In this document: positions 7,410-14,349 of the stretch, one piece after another | How positions within the stretch are numbered: position 1 is the stretch's first letter | Layout of the letters: each line of letters begins with the position of its first letter | Program-made: the position numbers and the translations under genes | Notes under the pieces: generated by a model | What the model saw: only the letters and a program-made list of their open reading frames with translations | What the model was told of the DNA's origin: nothing | The model's database searches: none | Assembly (NCBI GenBank): GCA_049522565.1 | Contig: JBEKNT010000232.1 | Location: forward strand, 1-14,412 | Origin: JASHVB01 sp049522565 | GTDB taxonomy: Bacteria > Pseudomonadota > Alphaproteobacteria > Acetobacterales > Acetobacteraceae | Direction: 5' to 3' | DNA: 14,412 nucleotides

Positions 7410-7778
7410 ATGAAGCCCCTCGCCTTGCTCGCCGCCACCGCCTGCCTCGCGTTGCCCCTCGCGGCCCACGCGCAGCATGCGATCAGCCTGCACGCGCGCA
7501 CCGCCGGCGAGCTCGCCGACCTGTGCGGTGCCAATCCGCGGGAGGCAGGCGCCGACGCGAAGATCAACTATTGCCATGGCTTCACGCAGGGCGTGGTCGA
7601 TGTGGAGCTGATGAAGGCCGGCGACAAGAAGCCGTTCTGCTGGCCCAGCCCGCCGCCGACCCGCGACGCCACGCTGGGCGCGTTCGTGGATTGGGTGCGC
7701 GCCTTGCCGGCGCACCGCAGCGAAGGCTCGGTGGACGGGCTGATGCACTTCCTGGGGGAGCGCTATCCCTGCAAGTAA
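7410..7778 (+). CDS. Small secreted Rap1a/Tai-like protein
   Basis: This 122-residue precursor has a Sec signal peptide (MKPLALLAATACLALPLAAHA, cut after residue 21), giving a mature periplasmic protein of about 100 residues. Four cysteines (39, 55, 77, 121) and the spacing Cys-x15-CHGFTQGVVD, then FCWP, a conserved Trp, and a final FLGERYPC match the Rap1a/Tai family. Those proteins were first described as type VI secretion immunity proteins. Homologues are common in Alphaproteobacteria without any toxin next door, and no effector or secretion gene is seen here, so immunity function is not supported. Two disulfides are likely. The ATG at 7410 has an AGGAG site at 7398-7402. It lies 34 nt after queC and may form an operon with it by position. 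Confidence 0.8.
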   Translation: MKPLALLAATACLALPLAAHAQHAISLHARTAGELADLCGANPREAGADAKINYCHGFTQGVVDVELMKAGDKKPFCWPSPPPTRDATLGAFVDWVRALPAHRSEGSVDGLMHFLGERYPCK

Positions 7779-7850
7779 GCCACGCGAGGTGCCATAGCGC
7801 AGGAATACCCAGCCCCGTTGCAAGCGGGCGCCTGGTTACGGACGGTGCAC

Positions 7851-7911
7851 CGCTTCCGCTTCGCGGGAAAGGGCGAGGCGCGCAGTACCGCGGGTGAGGG
7901 TGATCGGGTCG
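7851..7911 (-). repeat. REP-like palindromic element, copy D1 (inverted, degenerate)
   Basis: Positions 7892-7911 are the exact complement of 3-22 and 1376-1395 (20 nt), which places it in the same family as copies A and C. The hairpin part (7853-7870, around CGCTTCGCGGG) is degraded compared with B and C. It forms an inverted pair with D2 immediately downstream, the same arrangement as B with C. Confidence 0.75.
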
Positions 7912-7967
7912 CCTCGCTGCACCCTCGCCGCTCCACGTCCCGACCTCTCCCACTGCGTGGGCGAGGT
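7911..7967 (+). repeat. REP-like palindromic element, copy D2
   Basis: The 48-nt core 7920-7967 aligns without gaps to 1391-1438 (37 of 48 identical). It ends in an 11-bp stem, ACCTCTCCCAC at 7943-7953 with 7957-7967, one mismatch. The G-C pair 1423/1429 of copy C is replaced by A-T here (7952/7958), a compensatory change supporting a selected or inherited hairpin. It lies 42 nt upstream of the protease ATG. Confidence 0.82.
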
Positions 7968-8009
7968 ATGTTATGGCATTGCAACGCGCAGCGATGGTGG
8001 AATTCGGGA

Positions 8010-9416
8010 ATGCGATCGAGCCTCGCGGCTGGATTGGCCTGCTTGCTCGGCCTGGCACTGCCGGGGACCCAGGCGCACGCGCTGCAATTCGATCAGATGA
8101 CGGTGTCGCCGACCGAGGTGATCGTCGGCGGGCGCGGGCCGATCGTCAAAGGCGACACGGACCGGCTGCAACGGGCGCTGGCCGCGGTGCCGCCGACCCA
8201 GCGGTTGCTGGGCCTGGCACTGGACAGCCCGGGCGGCAACGTGGTGGAGGGTGAGCAACTCGCCAAGCTGATCCGCGCGCGTGGGTTGCCGGTCGTCATC
8301 CCCTCCAACAGCAAATGCGTTTCGGCATGCTTCCTGCTGCTGGCCGCCTCGCCGCGCCGGCTGGCCGCGTCCGATGCACTGGTGGGGGTGCACAGCGCGA
8401 GCGAAGAAGGCGAGGAGACCGACACCGCGCTGGCGGTCACCACGCTGATGGCGCGAGTCGCGGCCGAGCTGGGAATCCCGCCCGCCATCATCGGCAAAAT
8501 GGTGCAGACCAAGGCCGCCAGCGTCGAGTGGCTGACCCGCGCCGATCTGGTCTCGATGGACGTCACGATCTTCGACAACGACACGCCGTCGGCGACGCGG
8601 CAGGCCGGCACGTCGATCGGCACGCAGATTGCGCCCGGCCCGGTCCCCGCGGCGCCACAACCCGGCCCACCGCCCGTGCCGCTGCCGCAGCAGGCGATCA
8701 ACCAGCCGCCGCCGGTCATCGCGCCGCAGCCGCCGGCGGCCGCTCCAACCGGCTTCGCGTCCGGCCGAGACGATCGCCGCGCCTGGAATAGCTGGCTCGC
8801 CGGCCTGCATGGGCCGTATCGCGATGGCGCGGTGTTTGCCCTCAGCCAGTTCGGCATGGCAATGGCGGCTTCCTGCTACGGCCCGCAGGGCGTCAGTCGC
8901 GGCGACTTCACGTCGGGCTGCGAGGCGGCGCACCAGCGGTTGGCGGCGGTCGAGGTCAGGTTGCGTGGCAATCCGGACTATGCCGCCGGCTGGAACGGCA
9001 CCGGCATCGGCACCACCACCGCCGCAAGCCAGCCGATCCGTCCGACGGAACCGACGGAAGCCGAATACGACGGCGCCTATTTCTGCGGGCGCCAGGTCGC
9101 GCATCTGCTACTGACGGTATTCCCTGCCGGCGACGGGTCGCGCCGACGCGCCATGTTCAGCTTCGGCCCGGGGCCAACGAGCCCGAACGTGCCGCGTGGC
9201 GCCTTCATCGTGGAGGGCGCGATCGATCTGCATGGCGGCGAGATGGCGCTCTCGCCGGTCAAGTGGGTGTCGCAGCCTGGCACCTATAACTGGCTCGGGT
9301 TGAGCGGGCACTCGACCGACGGCGGCAGGACCTTCGCCGGCCGGATCATCGACAGCACCAACCAGTGCACCATCTTCACCCTGCAACGCGTCGGCGACCG
9401 CGCGCCGGGCCGGTGA
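8010..9416 (+). CDS. Exported SppA/ClpP-like serine protease (COG3904-like) with C-terminal domain
   Basis: The product is 468 residues. A Sec signal peptide (cut after AHA, residue 24) directs it to the periplasm. Residues about 25-190 form a crotonase/ClpP-fold domain: LALDSPGGNVVEG (70-82) would be the oxyanion-hole region, and SKCVSACFLLL (101-111) holds the candidate nucleophile Ser105. GVH follows the strand DALVG, as in periplasmic COG3904-type proteins. A proline-rich linker (about 209-248) leads to a C-terminal domain of roughly 215 residues that I do not recognise, with WNSWLAGLHGPYRDGA at its start and four cysteines suggesting disulfides. The frame is open upstream to 7818, but that stretch is the repeat pair, and the ATG at 8010 opens the signal peptide. 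Ribosome site is weak. It stands 187 nt upstream of the envelope lipoprotein gene. Protease activity is inferred from motifs only; the substrate is unknown. Confidence 0.8.
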   Translation: MRSSLAAGLACLLGLALPGTQAHALQFDQMTVSPTEVIVGGRGPIVKGDTDRLQRALAAVPPTQRLLGLALDSPGGNVVEGEQLAKLIRARGLPVVIPSNSKCVSACFLLLAASPRRLAASDALVGVHSASEEGEETDTALAVTTLMARVAAELGIPPAIIGKMVQTKAASVEWLTRADLVSMDVTIFDNDTPSATRQAGTSIGTQIAPGPVPAAPQPGPPPVPLPQQAINQPPPVIAPQPPAAAPTGFASGRDDRRAWNSWLAGLHGPYRDGAVFALSQFGMAMAASCYGPQGVSRGDFTSGCEAAHQRLAAVEVRLRGNPDYAAGWNGTGIGTTTAASQPIRPTEPTEAEYDGAYFCGRQVAHLLLTVFPAGDGSRRRAMFSFGPGPTSPNVPRGAFIVEGAIDLHGGEMALSPVKWVSQPGTYNWLGLSGHSTDGGRTFAGRIIDSTNQCTIFTLQRVGDRAPGR

Positions 9417-9534
9417 AGAGCGCCGCGCATCGGTCAAAGTTGCTGACGGCTGCACGCCTTTCGATGCGAGCCTGCGGCGTCCCTGCCACTTTCCTGGAAA
9501 GATCCCCTGCCAAATTCCGCTGCCTGGAGTGCGT

Positions 9535-9594
9535 GCAATTCGATTGCGGAATTATGCCCGCCTAACTATTGAAGGTACTAATTCCAAAGGGGGA
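9535..9594 (+). promoter_or_regulatory. AT-richer leader with inverted repeat and strong SD
   Basis: The 187-nt gap before the lipoprotein gene turns AT-rich here. GCAAT-TCG-ATTGC (9535-9547) is a small perfect inverted repeat. The stretch 9562-9585 is the most AT-rich part, and AAAGGGGGA at 9586-9594 is a strong ribosome-binding site. A promoter is likely in this gap, but I cannot assign -35 and -10 boxes with proper spacing. Confidence 0.3.
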
Positions 9595-9603
9595 ACAGAC
9601 GTC

Positions 9604-10416
9604 ATGATCGCTCGCGATTCCGCCGGTGGGCACGTCTTCGTCGCCGCCGCTCTTGCAACCATGCTGGCCGGCTGTGCGGCGACCCCGATGGGACCGACCG
9701 TGCAGTCGATGCCGGGTCCCGGCAAGACGTTCGATGCATTCCAGGCCGACAATAATACCTGTAAGGCCTTCGCGGCCGACCAGGTCAGGGGCCAAGCCGA
9801 GGCCTCCAACCAGCGGACGGCGGGCACTGTGGCCGTGGGCACCGTGTTGGGGGCCGGATTGGGCGCGGCGGTTGGCGGTGCGTACGGCAACGCCGGCGCC
9901 GGCGCGGCGGTCGGCGCGGCCTCGGGCGCCACGACCGGGACCATGTATGGCGCCAACAGCGGCGCCAACGACCAGGCGATGATCCAGCAGCAATACGACA
10001 ACGCCTACTCGCAGTGCATGTATGCGAGGGGTGAGCAAGTGCCTGGCTACGCGCCGGTCGCGGTGGCGGCGCCGACGGGTCCGACGCCGGATCCGCTGGT
10101 CCGCTCCAGTCAGGTCGAGCTGATCCGGCTGGGCTATCTGCATGCCTCGGCCGACGGCTTCATGGGCCCGAGGACGCGCGCGGCGATTACCGGCTTCGAG
10201 CAAAGCCACGGCTTGCCGGTGGACGGCACCCCATCGCCGGGCTTGCTCGCCCGGCTGCAATCGACTCCCGCCGGTGCCCCAGCCGCGGCCGCGCCGGCTC
10301 CCACGGCCTCGGCGCCGAGCAATTGGGTGGCCCCGACCACATCGCCGGGCGCGGCACCCGCCCCGGCGCCGGCGCCCGCGGCGGCGCCGTCCGGTTGGGT
10401 GGCGCCGACGAAGTAG
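9604..10416 (+). CDS. Glycine-zipper lipoprotein with peptidoglycan-binding domain
   Basis: The product is 270 residues. The lipobox LAGC places the lipidated cysteine at residue 24, so it is probably anchored in the outer membrane. Residues about 74-115 are a glycine zipper (repeated GxxxG/GAxxG, YMGG/YmgG-like) that could insert into or pack on a membrane. Residues about 163-220 (SSQVELIRLGYLHASADGFMG, then TRAAITGFEQSHGLPVDG) are a PG_binding_1-type peptidoglycan-binding domain. The tail is Ala/Pro-rich and carries two short copies of a WVAPT motif (SNWVAPTT and SGWVAPTK). The ATG at 9604 is 9 nt after a strong AAAGGGGGA site. An upstream in-frame start at 9529 would precede the lipoprotein signal with charged sequence and is unlikely. 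The next gene begins 36 nt downstream in the same direction, so the two are probably co-expressed and act in the cell envelope. Confidence 0.85.
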   Translation: MIARDSAGGHVFVAAALATMLAGCAATPMGPTVQSMPGPGKTFDAFQADNNTCKAFAADQVRGQAEASNQRTAGTVAVGTVLGAGLGAAVGGAYGNAGAGAAVGAASGATTGTMYGANSGANDQAMIQQQYDNAYSQCMYARGEQVPGYAPVAVAAPTGPTPDPLVRSSQVELIRLGYLHASADGFMGPRTRAAITGFEQSHGLPVDGTPSPGLLARLQSTPAGAPAAAAPAPTASAPSNWVAPTTSPGAAPAPAPAPAAAPSGWVAPTK

Positions 10417-10452
10417 CGGACTCTGATGGTTCCTCGTTCGGAGGACACGCCC

Positions 10453-12285
10453 ATGTCGGCAAGACGCATATGCAACACGAGACGCAGCCTGCTGCTTGGT
10501 GGCTGCGCCCTGGGGGCGTTGGGGTGGCTCATGGTCGGCATTGCCGACGCGCAGCCGGCTGGCCCGGGCAAGTCGGTCACGCCGAGCGTTCCGGCAGCCG
10601 CTGCAAGCGGTCCCGGTGGTCTCGACATGGACGTCAACCCGAGCGCAGCGCCGGCGGCGGCAAATCAGAATCAGGCCGGCGGGCTTGACATGGACGTCAA
10701 CCCCGCCGCGCCTGTGCCGGCGCCGGCCGCCGCAACGCCCACCGCGGGGGTTGCGGACAAGGCTGAGATCCGCGCGTTGGCACCCGACAATGTGCAGGCC
10801 GGGGCGCGCATCTCGACCATCAATCCTGCACCGCTCGAGGCGCCGCCCGCGGGCGGGCCGGTGACGCAACCAACCATTGCGACACCGCCATCCACCACCA
10901 CCACCCTGACAACCCCGGTGCCGGCCGCGGCGCAGCCTGAGCCGGTCAGTCTGGACCACCCGACGGTGGTGGATACCGCCGACCTGAAGGCGGGCGATAC
11001 GATGGTTTCGCTCTACGGCATCGAAGGTTTGCAGGGTGACGCGGTGCAGGGCCTGCAAGGCTTCCTCGGGGCAACCGCCAATCGACTCACCTGTCAGGCC
11101 CAGCCCAATGCGGGTTACGTCTGCCTGCTGCCCGATGGGACCGACATCGCCGAGGTGGCCCTGGTGAACGGCGCGGCGCGCGCCAAGGACGACGCGCCGG
11201 ACGCGTATCGTGACCAGGAGGCCGCGGCGCAGGCGGCACGGCGCGGCATATGGTCCAGCCTGCCGCCGCCGCCGGCGACGGTGAAGCATCCGGTGGTGCA
11301 GGACACGGCGACGCTGGTGGCGGACGGACAGACCTACGTGCTGAATGGCATCGTCGGTCTCGGCGCGCCCTATATGGCGCAGTTGCAGGGCTATATCGCC
11401 GCCAATGGCGACAGTCTGACCTGCGAGCCGCAGATCGAGCCCGGTGAATATGTTTGCATGCTGGGCGACGGCACGGACATCGCCAAGGTGGCACTGGTGA
11501 ACGGTGCCGCGCGGGTTGCCCCCGACGCGCCGGATGCCTATCGCGCGCAGCAGTTGGAGGCGCTGAACAACCGGCGCGGCTTCTGGCAAAATCCACCCGC
11601 CGATGTGCTGATAGCGGCGACCAGCGTGCAGCCCGCCGAAGCGTGCTGCACCTACGAAGCCGGCGACGAAGGCGTGGACGGCATCACCTATGTCGGTGGC
11701 GAACCGGAAGCCGTGATCGACGGCGAATCGGTGTTCCTGGTGTTCGGCGGCGCGCTCGGCTGGGGCTACTACGACCACTGGCACCATTGGCACGGCGCGC
11801 CGGACCGCTATCGCCACCACCTCGAGCGGTTCCATCCGGACGGAAACGGCCTGCGCGGCTACGGCCATAACGCCGAACTGCGGCGTGACGTCGCGATGCA
11901 TCGTGAGGAGGCGGTCCGGCGCGACGCGGCCCTCCACCCGGGGCTGGCACATTCGGCCGTCGTCGGCGGGGCAGTGCATCCCGGCATCGCCAACCCGGGC
12001 GTGCATCCCGGCATGGCCAACCAGGGCGTGCATCCCGGCATGGCCAACCAGGGCGTGCATCCCGGCATGGCCAATCAAGGCGTCCACCCGGGCTTCGCCG
12101 GCCAGGGCGCGCATCCCGGGATGGCCGGAGCGGGTGGCCATCCGGCGATGGCCGGTGGCTTCGTGCATCCCGGTCCGTCAGCGGGCGGGTTCCACCCGGG
12201 AGCGCCCACGATGCACGCGGCGGCGCCCGCGGTTCACCCCAGCGGAGGCGGGGGTGGGGGCAGCGGCCCGATCAAAAAGAAATAG
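10453..12285 (+). CDS. Exported protein with two degenerate SNase-like domains and His-rich repeat tail
   Basis: The product is 610 residues. The N-terminus has TRRSLLL followed by a hydrophobic stretch, which fits a Tat or Sec signal cut after ADA (residue 33); a lipobox-like LGGC at 15-18 is a weaker reading. Residues 57-63 and 78-84 repeat LDMDVNP. Two homologous domains follow (about 168-268 and 278-378), both with DGTDIA.VALVNGAAR, DAPDAYR and a closing RRG(I/F)W. This resembles the Staphylococcus nuclease (thermonuclease) fold, but the catalytic Arg/Glu/Arg positions are not conserved (VSLYGIEGL and YVLNGIVGL), so they are probably not nucleases. Next comes a Trp/His-rich stretch (YYDHWHHWHG) and then tandem HPGMANQGV repeats (508-561) and a GGGGG-SGPIKKK end. 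The start at 10453 has a GGAGGA site at 10439-10444; ATG at 10426 lacks one. It lies 36 nt after the lipoprotein gene. Metal or surface binding is inference. Confidence 0.78.
   Translation: MSARRICNTRRSLLLGGCALGALGWLMVGIADAQPAGPGKSVTPSVPAAAASGPGGLDMDVNPSAAPAAANQNQAGGLDMDVNPAAPVPAPAAATPTAGVADKAEIRALAPDNVQAGARISTINPAPLEAPPAGGPVTQPTIATPPSTTTTLTTPVPAAAQPEPVSLDHPTVVDTADLKAGDTMVSLYGIEGLQGDAVQGLQGFLGATANRLTCQAQPNAGYVCLLPDGTDIAEVALVNGAARAKDDAPDAYRDQEAAAQAARRGIWSSLPPPPATVKHPVVQDTATLVADGQTYVLNGIVGLGAPYMAQLQGYIAANGDSLTCEPQIEPGEYVCMLGDGTDIAKVALVNGAARVAPDAPDAYRAQQLEALNNRRGFWQNPPADVLIAATSVQPAEACCTYEAGDEGVDGITYVGGEPEAVIDGESVFLVFGGALGWGYYDHWHHWHGAPDRYRHHLERFHPDGNGLRGYGHNAELRRDVAMHREEAVRRDAALHPGLAHSAVVGGAVHPGIANPGVHPGMANQGVHPGMANQGVHPGMANQGVHPGFAGQGAHPGMAGAGGHPAMAGGFVHPGPSAGGFHPGAPTMHAAAPAVHPSGGGGGGSGPIKKK
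11974..12135 (+). repeat. 27-bp coding tandem repeat, six units
   Basis: Six in-frame 27-nt units start at 11974, 12001, 12028, 12055, 12082 and 12109, each encoding a 9-residue unit of the form VHPGMANQG. Units 2 and 3 are identical over all 27 bases, unit 4 differs at two silent positions, and units 1, 5 and 6 diverge more. A shorter 24-nt unit follows at 12136. The near-identity of the central units suggests recent slippage, so copy number may vary between strains. Confidence 0.95.
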
Positions 12286-12288
12286 CGA

Positions 12289-12310
12289 CCGGGTGGCACG
12301 CTATGCCCGG
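12289..12310. terminator. Possible bidirectional hairpin between convergent genes
   Basis: CCGGG (12289-12293) can pair with CCCGG (12306-12310) in the 27-nt gap between the two converging stop codons; an alternative inner stem GGCA/TGCC (12295-12298, 12304-12307) competes. Position suits a shared terminator, but there is no T-tract on either side. Confidence 0.35.
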
Positions 12311-12312
12311 GA

Positions 12313-13131
12313 TCAATTCAGCCGCCCGCGCAGGCCGTCCATCATCGAGCGGATGCGCGAGGCCGTCTCGCCGCGCGGCACCAGCCTCAGGCAGCGCTCG
12401 AAGCAGCGCAGCGCGGCACTGACGCGATCCAACTGCTGATTCAGCATCGCCGCCTGGCGCCATAGCTCCGCCTGGTCGGGTGCGACGCGCAGCATGTCCT
12501 CGGTGCAGGCCAGCGCACCGTCGAGGTCGCCTGCCTGCAAGCGCCGGCTGGCAATATTATTCTGCAACCGCAGCAGAACCTGCCTGGCGTTCATCGGCAG
12601 CAACAGGCCGGGCCGCAGCTCCGCGCTCTCGCCTTCGATCCGTTTGAGCAGCAGGCGGAGGTCGCCGGCGTTCATTGCGACGCCGCCGTGGAACACGTCC
12701 AGCACCATCTGCGTCGCCTTGCCTTGCAGCGCGATCATGAAATGCGCCGGGAAGTCCACCCCATGCGCTTCCCAACCGGCGGCGCGCGCGGCGTGCAGCC
12801 AGATGATGCCGAGTGCCACCGGCAGGCCGCGGCGGCGCTCGATCACCCGGATCAGATTGGCGTTGGCCAGGTCGTCGTAATGATCCGTATCGCCGAGATA
12901 ACCGTGCCGGGAGGCCAGCAGGTCCGACAACGCCTCCGCCTTCTCGGACAGCTTGGCCGCGGCGGATAACCCGACGGCGTCGCGGGCAATCTCGGAAAGC
13001 TGGGCACGCGCCGCCTGCCAGTCGGCGTCCGGCGCATCGACGCGGGCGAGTTGCAGCGCGGCATCGGCTATGTCGATTTCCGTGTCCGGCAGCAGCCCGA
13101 TCGCGTCAAGCGCGGCGCGAGGATCGGTCAT
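12313..13131 (-). CDS. SirB1-family protein (transglutaminase-like fold plus TPR)
   Basis: The product is 272 residues and cytoplasmic (no signal peptide). The central block GYLGDTDHYDDLANANLIRV, then RRGLPVALGIIWLHAARAAGWEAHGVDFPAHFMIAL, is the signature of the SirB1/YchA family (Transglut_core2). The C-terminal third (AGDLDGALACTEDMLRVAPDQAELWRQ and a second helix pair) is a tetratricopeptide-like region, as usual for the family. Family members are often found near protein-methylation or release-factor genes in enterobacteria; their biochemical role is not established. The start is taken as the ATG at 13131. The frame stays open upstream, but no ATG is there until 13263 and that stretch has a non-protein-like composition. 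It converges with the previous gene, 27 nt away, and follows the dehydrogenase-like gene after 178 nt on the same strand. Confidence 0.88.
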   Translation of the reverse strand: MTDPRAALDAIGLLPDTEIDIADAALQLARVDAPDADWQAARAQLSEIARDAVGLSAAAKLSEKAEALSDLLASRHGYLGDTDHYDDLANANLIRVIERRRGLPVALGIIWLHAARAAGWEAHGVDFPAHFMIALQGKATQMVLDVFHGGVAMNAGDLRLLLKRIEGESAELRPGLLLPMNARQVLLRLQNNIASRRLQAGDLDGALACTEDMLRVAPDQAELWRQAAMLNQQLDRVSAALRCFERCLRLVPRGETASRIRSMMDGLRGRLN

Positions 13132-13296
13132 GCGCGGTATGTTCCGATCGTCATGGCGCGGAGTGTGGAGGCGCGGCCGCCGGCGCGCAAGAACGGGCGA
13201 CAGAACGGGCGATCGGCGATCGTCAAACGTCACCGTGCGAGGCGACGCTGCTCGCGTGACCACGTTCTACGTCCGATGACACGGCGACCAATGTCG

Positions 13297-13319
13297 GAAC
13301 CGGGACCCGTCACCGGTTC
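13297..13319 (-). terminator. Stem-loop overlapping the stop of the DHOD-like gene
   Basis: A perfect 7-bp inverted repeat, GAACCGG at 13297-13303 and CCGGTTC at 13313-13319 with a 9-nt loop, lies across the stop codon (13310-13312) of the minus-strand gene. No T-tract follows it on the minus strand. It could reduce read-through into the SirB1 gene, but this is tentative. Confidence 0.3.
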
Positions 13320-14317
13320 ACATAAGGTCCGCGGTAGCCCAACAAACTTCCGATATAGTCGCCGCGCCTTTGCGCCTCTGCGTCGGGATGGGAGGGCCGC
13401 AGCAATCCCTTGATGGCGGTCACCGAGGCGAAGTCGTGCGCGCTGAGCCATGCCTCCAGATCGGAGACCAGCGATCGCAGATGCTCCGGTCCATGGCGGA
13501 GCAAGGCCGAGGCGGTCATCACCACGTCGGCGCCCGCGAGCAGGTATTTGACCACCTCGTCGGCGGTCTCCACGCCGGTGCCCGCGGCCAGCGAAGCGCG
13601 CGGCAACCGACCGGCCAGCAGCGACAGCCAGAGCAATCCAAGCCGGATCTCGCCGGCGCTGCTGAGCGCGAGGTCGTTGCTCCAGGCCAGCCGGGCGAGA
13701 TCGATATCGGGTTGATACAGCCGGTTGAACAGCACCAGCCCGTCGGCTCCGGCATGATCGAGCTGCCGCGCCAAGGCGCCAAAGGCGGAGAAGTAAGGAT
13801 GCAGCTTGACGGCAATGGGAAGCTTGACCCGACTGCGGACGGCCTGGAACAGCGCCAGGCAGTCTGCCTCGGCCTCGCCGCCGGTCACGGTGGGGCCGGA
13901 CGCGATCCGGTAGATGTTGAGTTCGAGCGCTGCCGCGCCGGCCTGTTCGATAAGCTCGGCGTAGTCGATCCAGCCCGCTTCGGTGGTTCCGTTCAGGCTG
14001 GCGATGACCGGTATGTCGACCGCTGCGCGCGCCCGGGCGACCAGTTCCAGGTAGCCGAGCGGCCCCGCATTGTACTTCATCGCCGCGGGAAAGTACGAGC
14101 CGGCTTCCGGATTGCTGTCGGCGCCGACGCTGGTCAGCATCTCGATCAGTCGCTCTTCCTCGCGGATCTGCTCTTCGAACAGCGACGGCAGCACCACGGC
14201 GCCGGCGCCCGCATCTTCCAGTCGCCGAACCGCGGCAACATCGCCCGACAGCGGCGAGGCCGACGCAATGATCGGGTTGCGCAGCGTAAGGCCCAGATAG
14301 CTTGTACCGAGATCCAT
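13310..14317 (-). CDS. Dihydroorotate dehydrogenase-like flavoprotein
   Basis: The product is 335 residues with a TIM-barrel FMN fold of the dihydroorotate-dehydrogenase-like group. Seen features are YLGLTLRNPIIASASPLSGD at the N-terminus, GAGAVVLPSLFEEQI (about 36-50), PVIASLNGTTEAGW, VKLHPYFSAFG and the C-terminal FMN-phosphate region GTGVETADEVVKYLLAGADV followed by VMTASALLRHGP. The usual ELNCSCPN-type motif of true DHOD enzymes is replaced by ELNIYRIAS, and no catalytic Cys/Ser of the active-site loop is obvious, so pyrimidine synthesis is not its likely role. The ATG at 14317 is supported by AGGAGA just upstream on this strand (14326-14331). The next upstream ATG, at 14332, lies over this site and would be a poor start. 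The substrate is unknown. SirB1 lies 178 nt downstream, and a G-rich repeat lies upstream. Confidence 0.87.
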   Translation of the reverse strand: MDLGTSYLGLTLRNPIIASASPLSGDVAAVRRLEDAGAGAVVLPSLFEEQIREEERLIEMLTSVGADSNPEAGSYFPAAMKYNAGPLGYLELVARARAAVDIPVIASLNGTTEAGWIDYAELIEQAGAAALELNIYRIASGPTVTGGEAEADCLALFQAVRSRVKLPIAVKLHPYFSAFGALARQLDHAGADGLVLFNRLYQPDIDLARLAWSNDLALSSAGEIRLGLLWLSLLAGRLPRASLAAGTGVETADEVVKYLLAGADVVMTASALLRHGPEHLRSLVSDLEAWLSAHDFASVTAIKGLLRPSHPDAEAQRRGDYIGSLLGYRGPYVNR

Positions 14318-14349
14318 GCTGCTTCTCCTCATGCGTTCCGGTAGCAGAA

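Noticed and set aside
7410..7778. T6SS immunity function for the Rap1a/Tai-like protein
   Set aside because: No effector, VgrG, Hcp or other secretion gene lies in the window, and the family is widespread outside T6SS loci.
11974..12135. Tandem repeats considered as a CRISPR array
   Set aside because: The units are contiguous, in frame, without spacers, and encode a regular peptide repeat.
9562..12168. An 868-codon open frame on the minus strand opposite the lipoprotein and pseudo-SNase genes
   Set aside because: It is rich in Arg, His and Gly, has no family motif, and mirrors the + strand genes, which have signal peptides, domains and ribosome sites. Long antisense frames are expected at this GC content.
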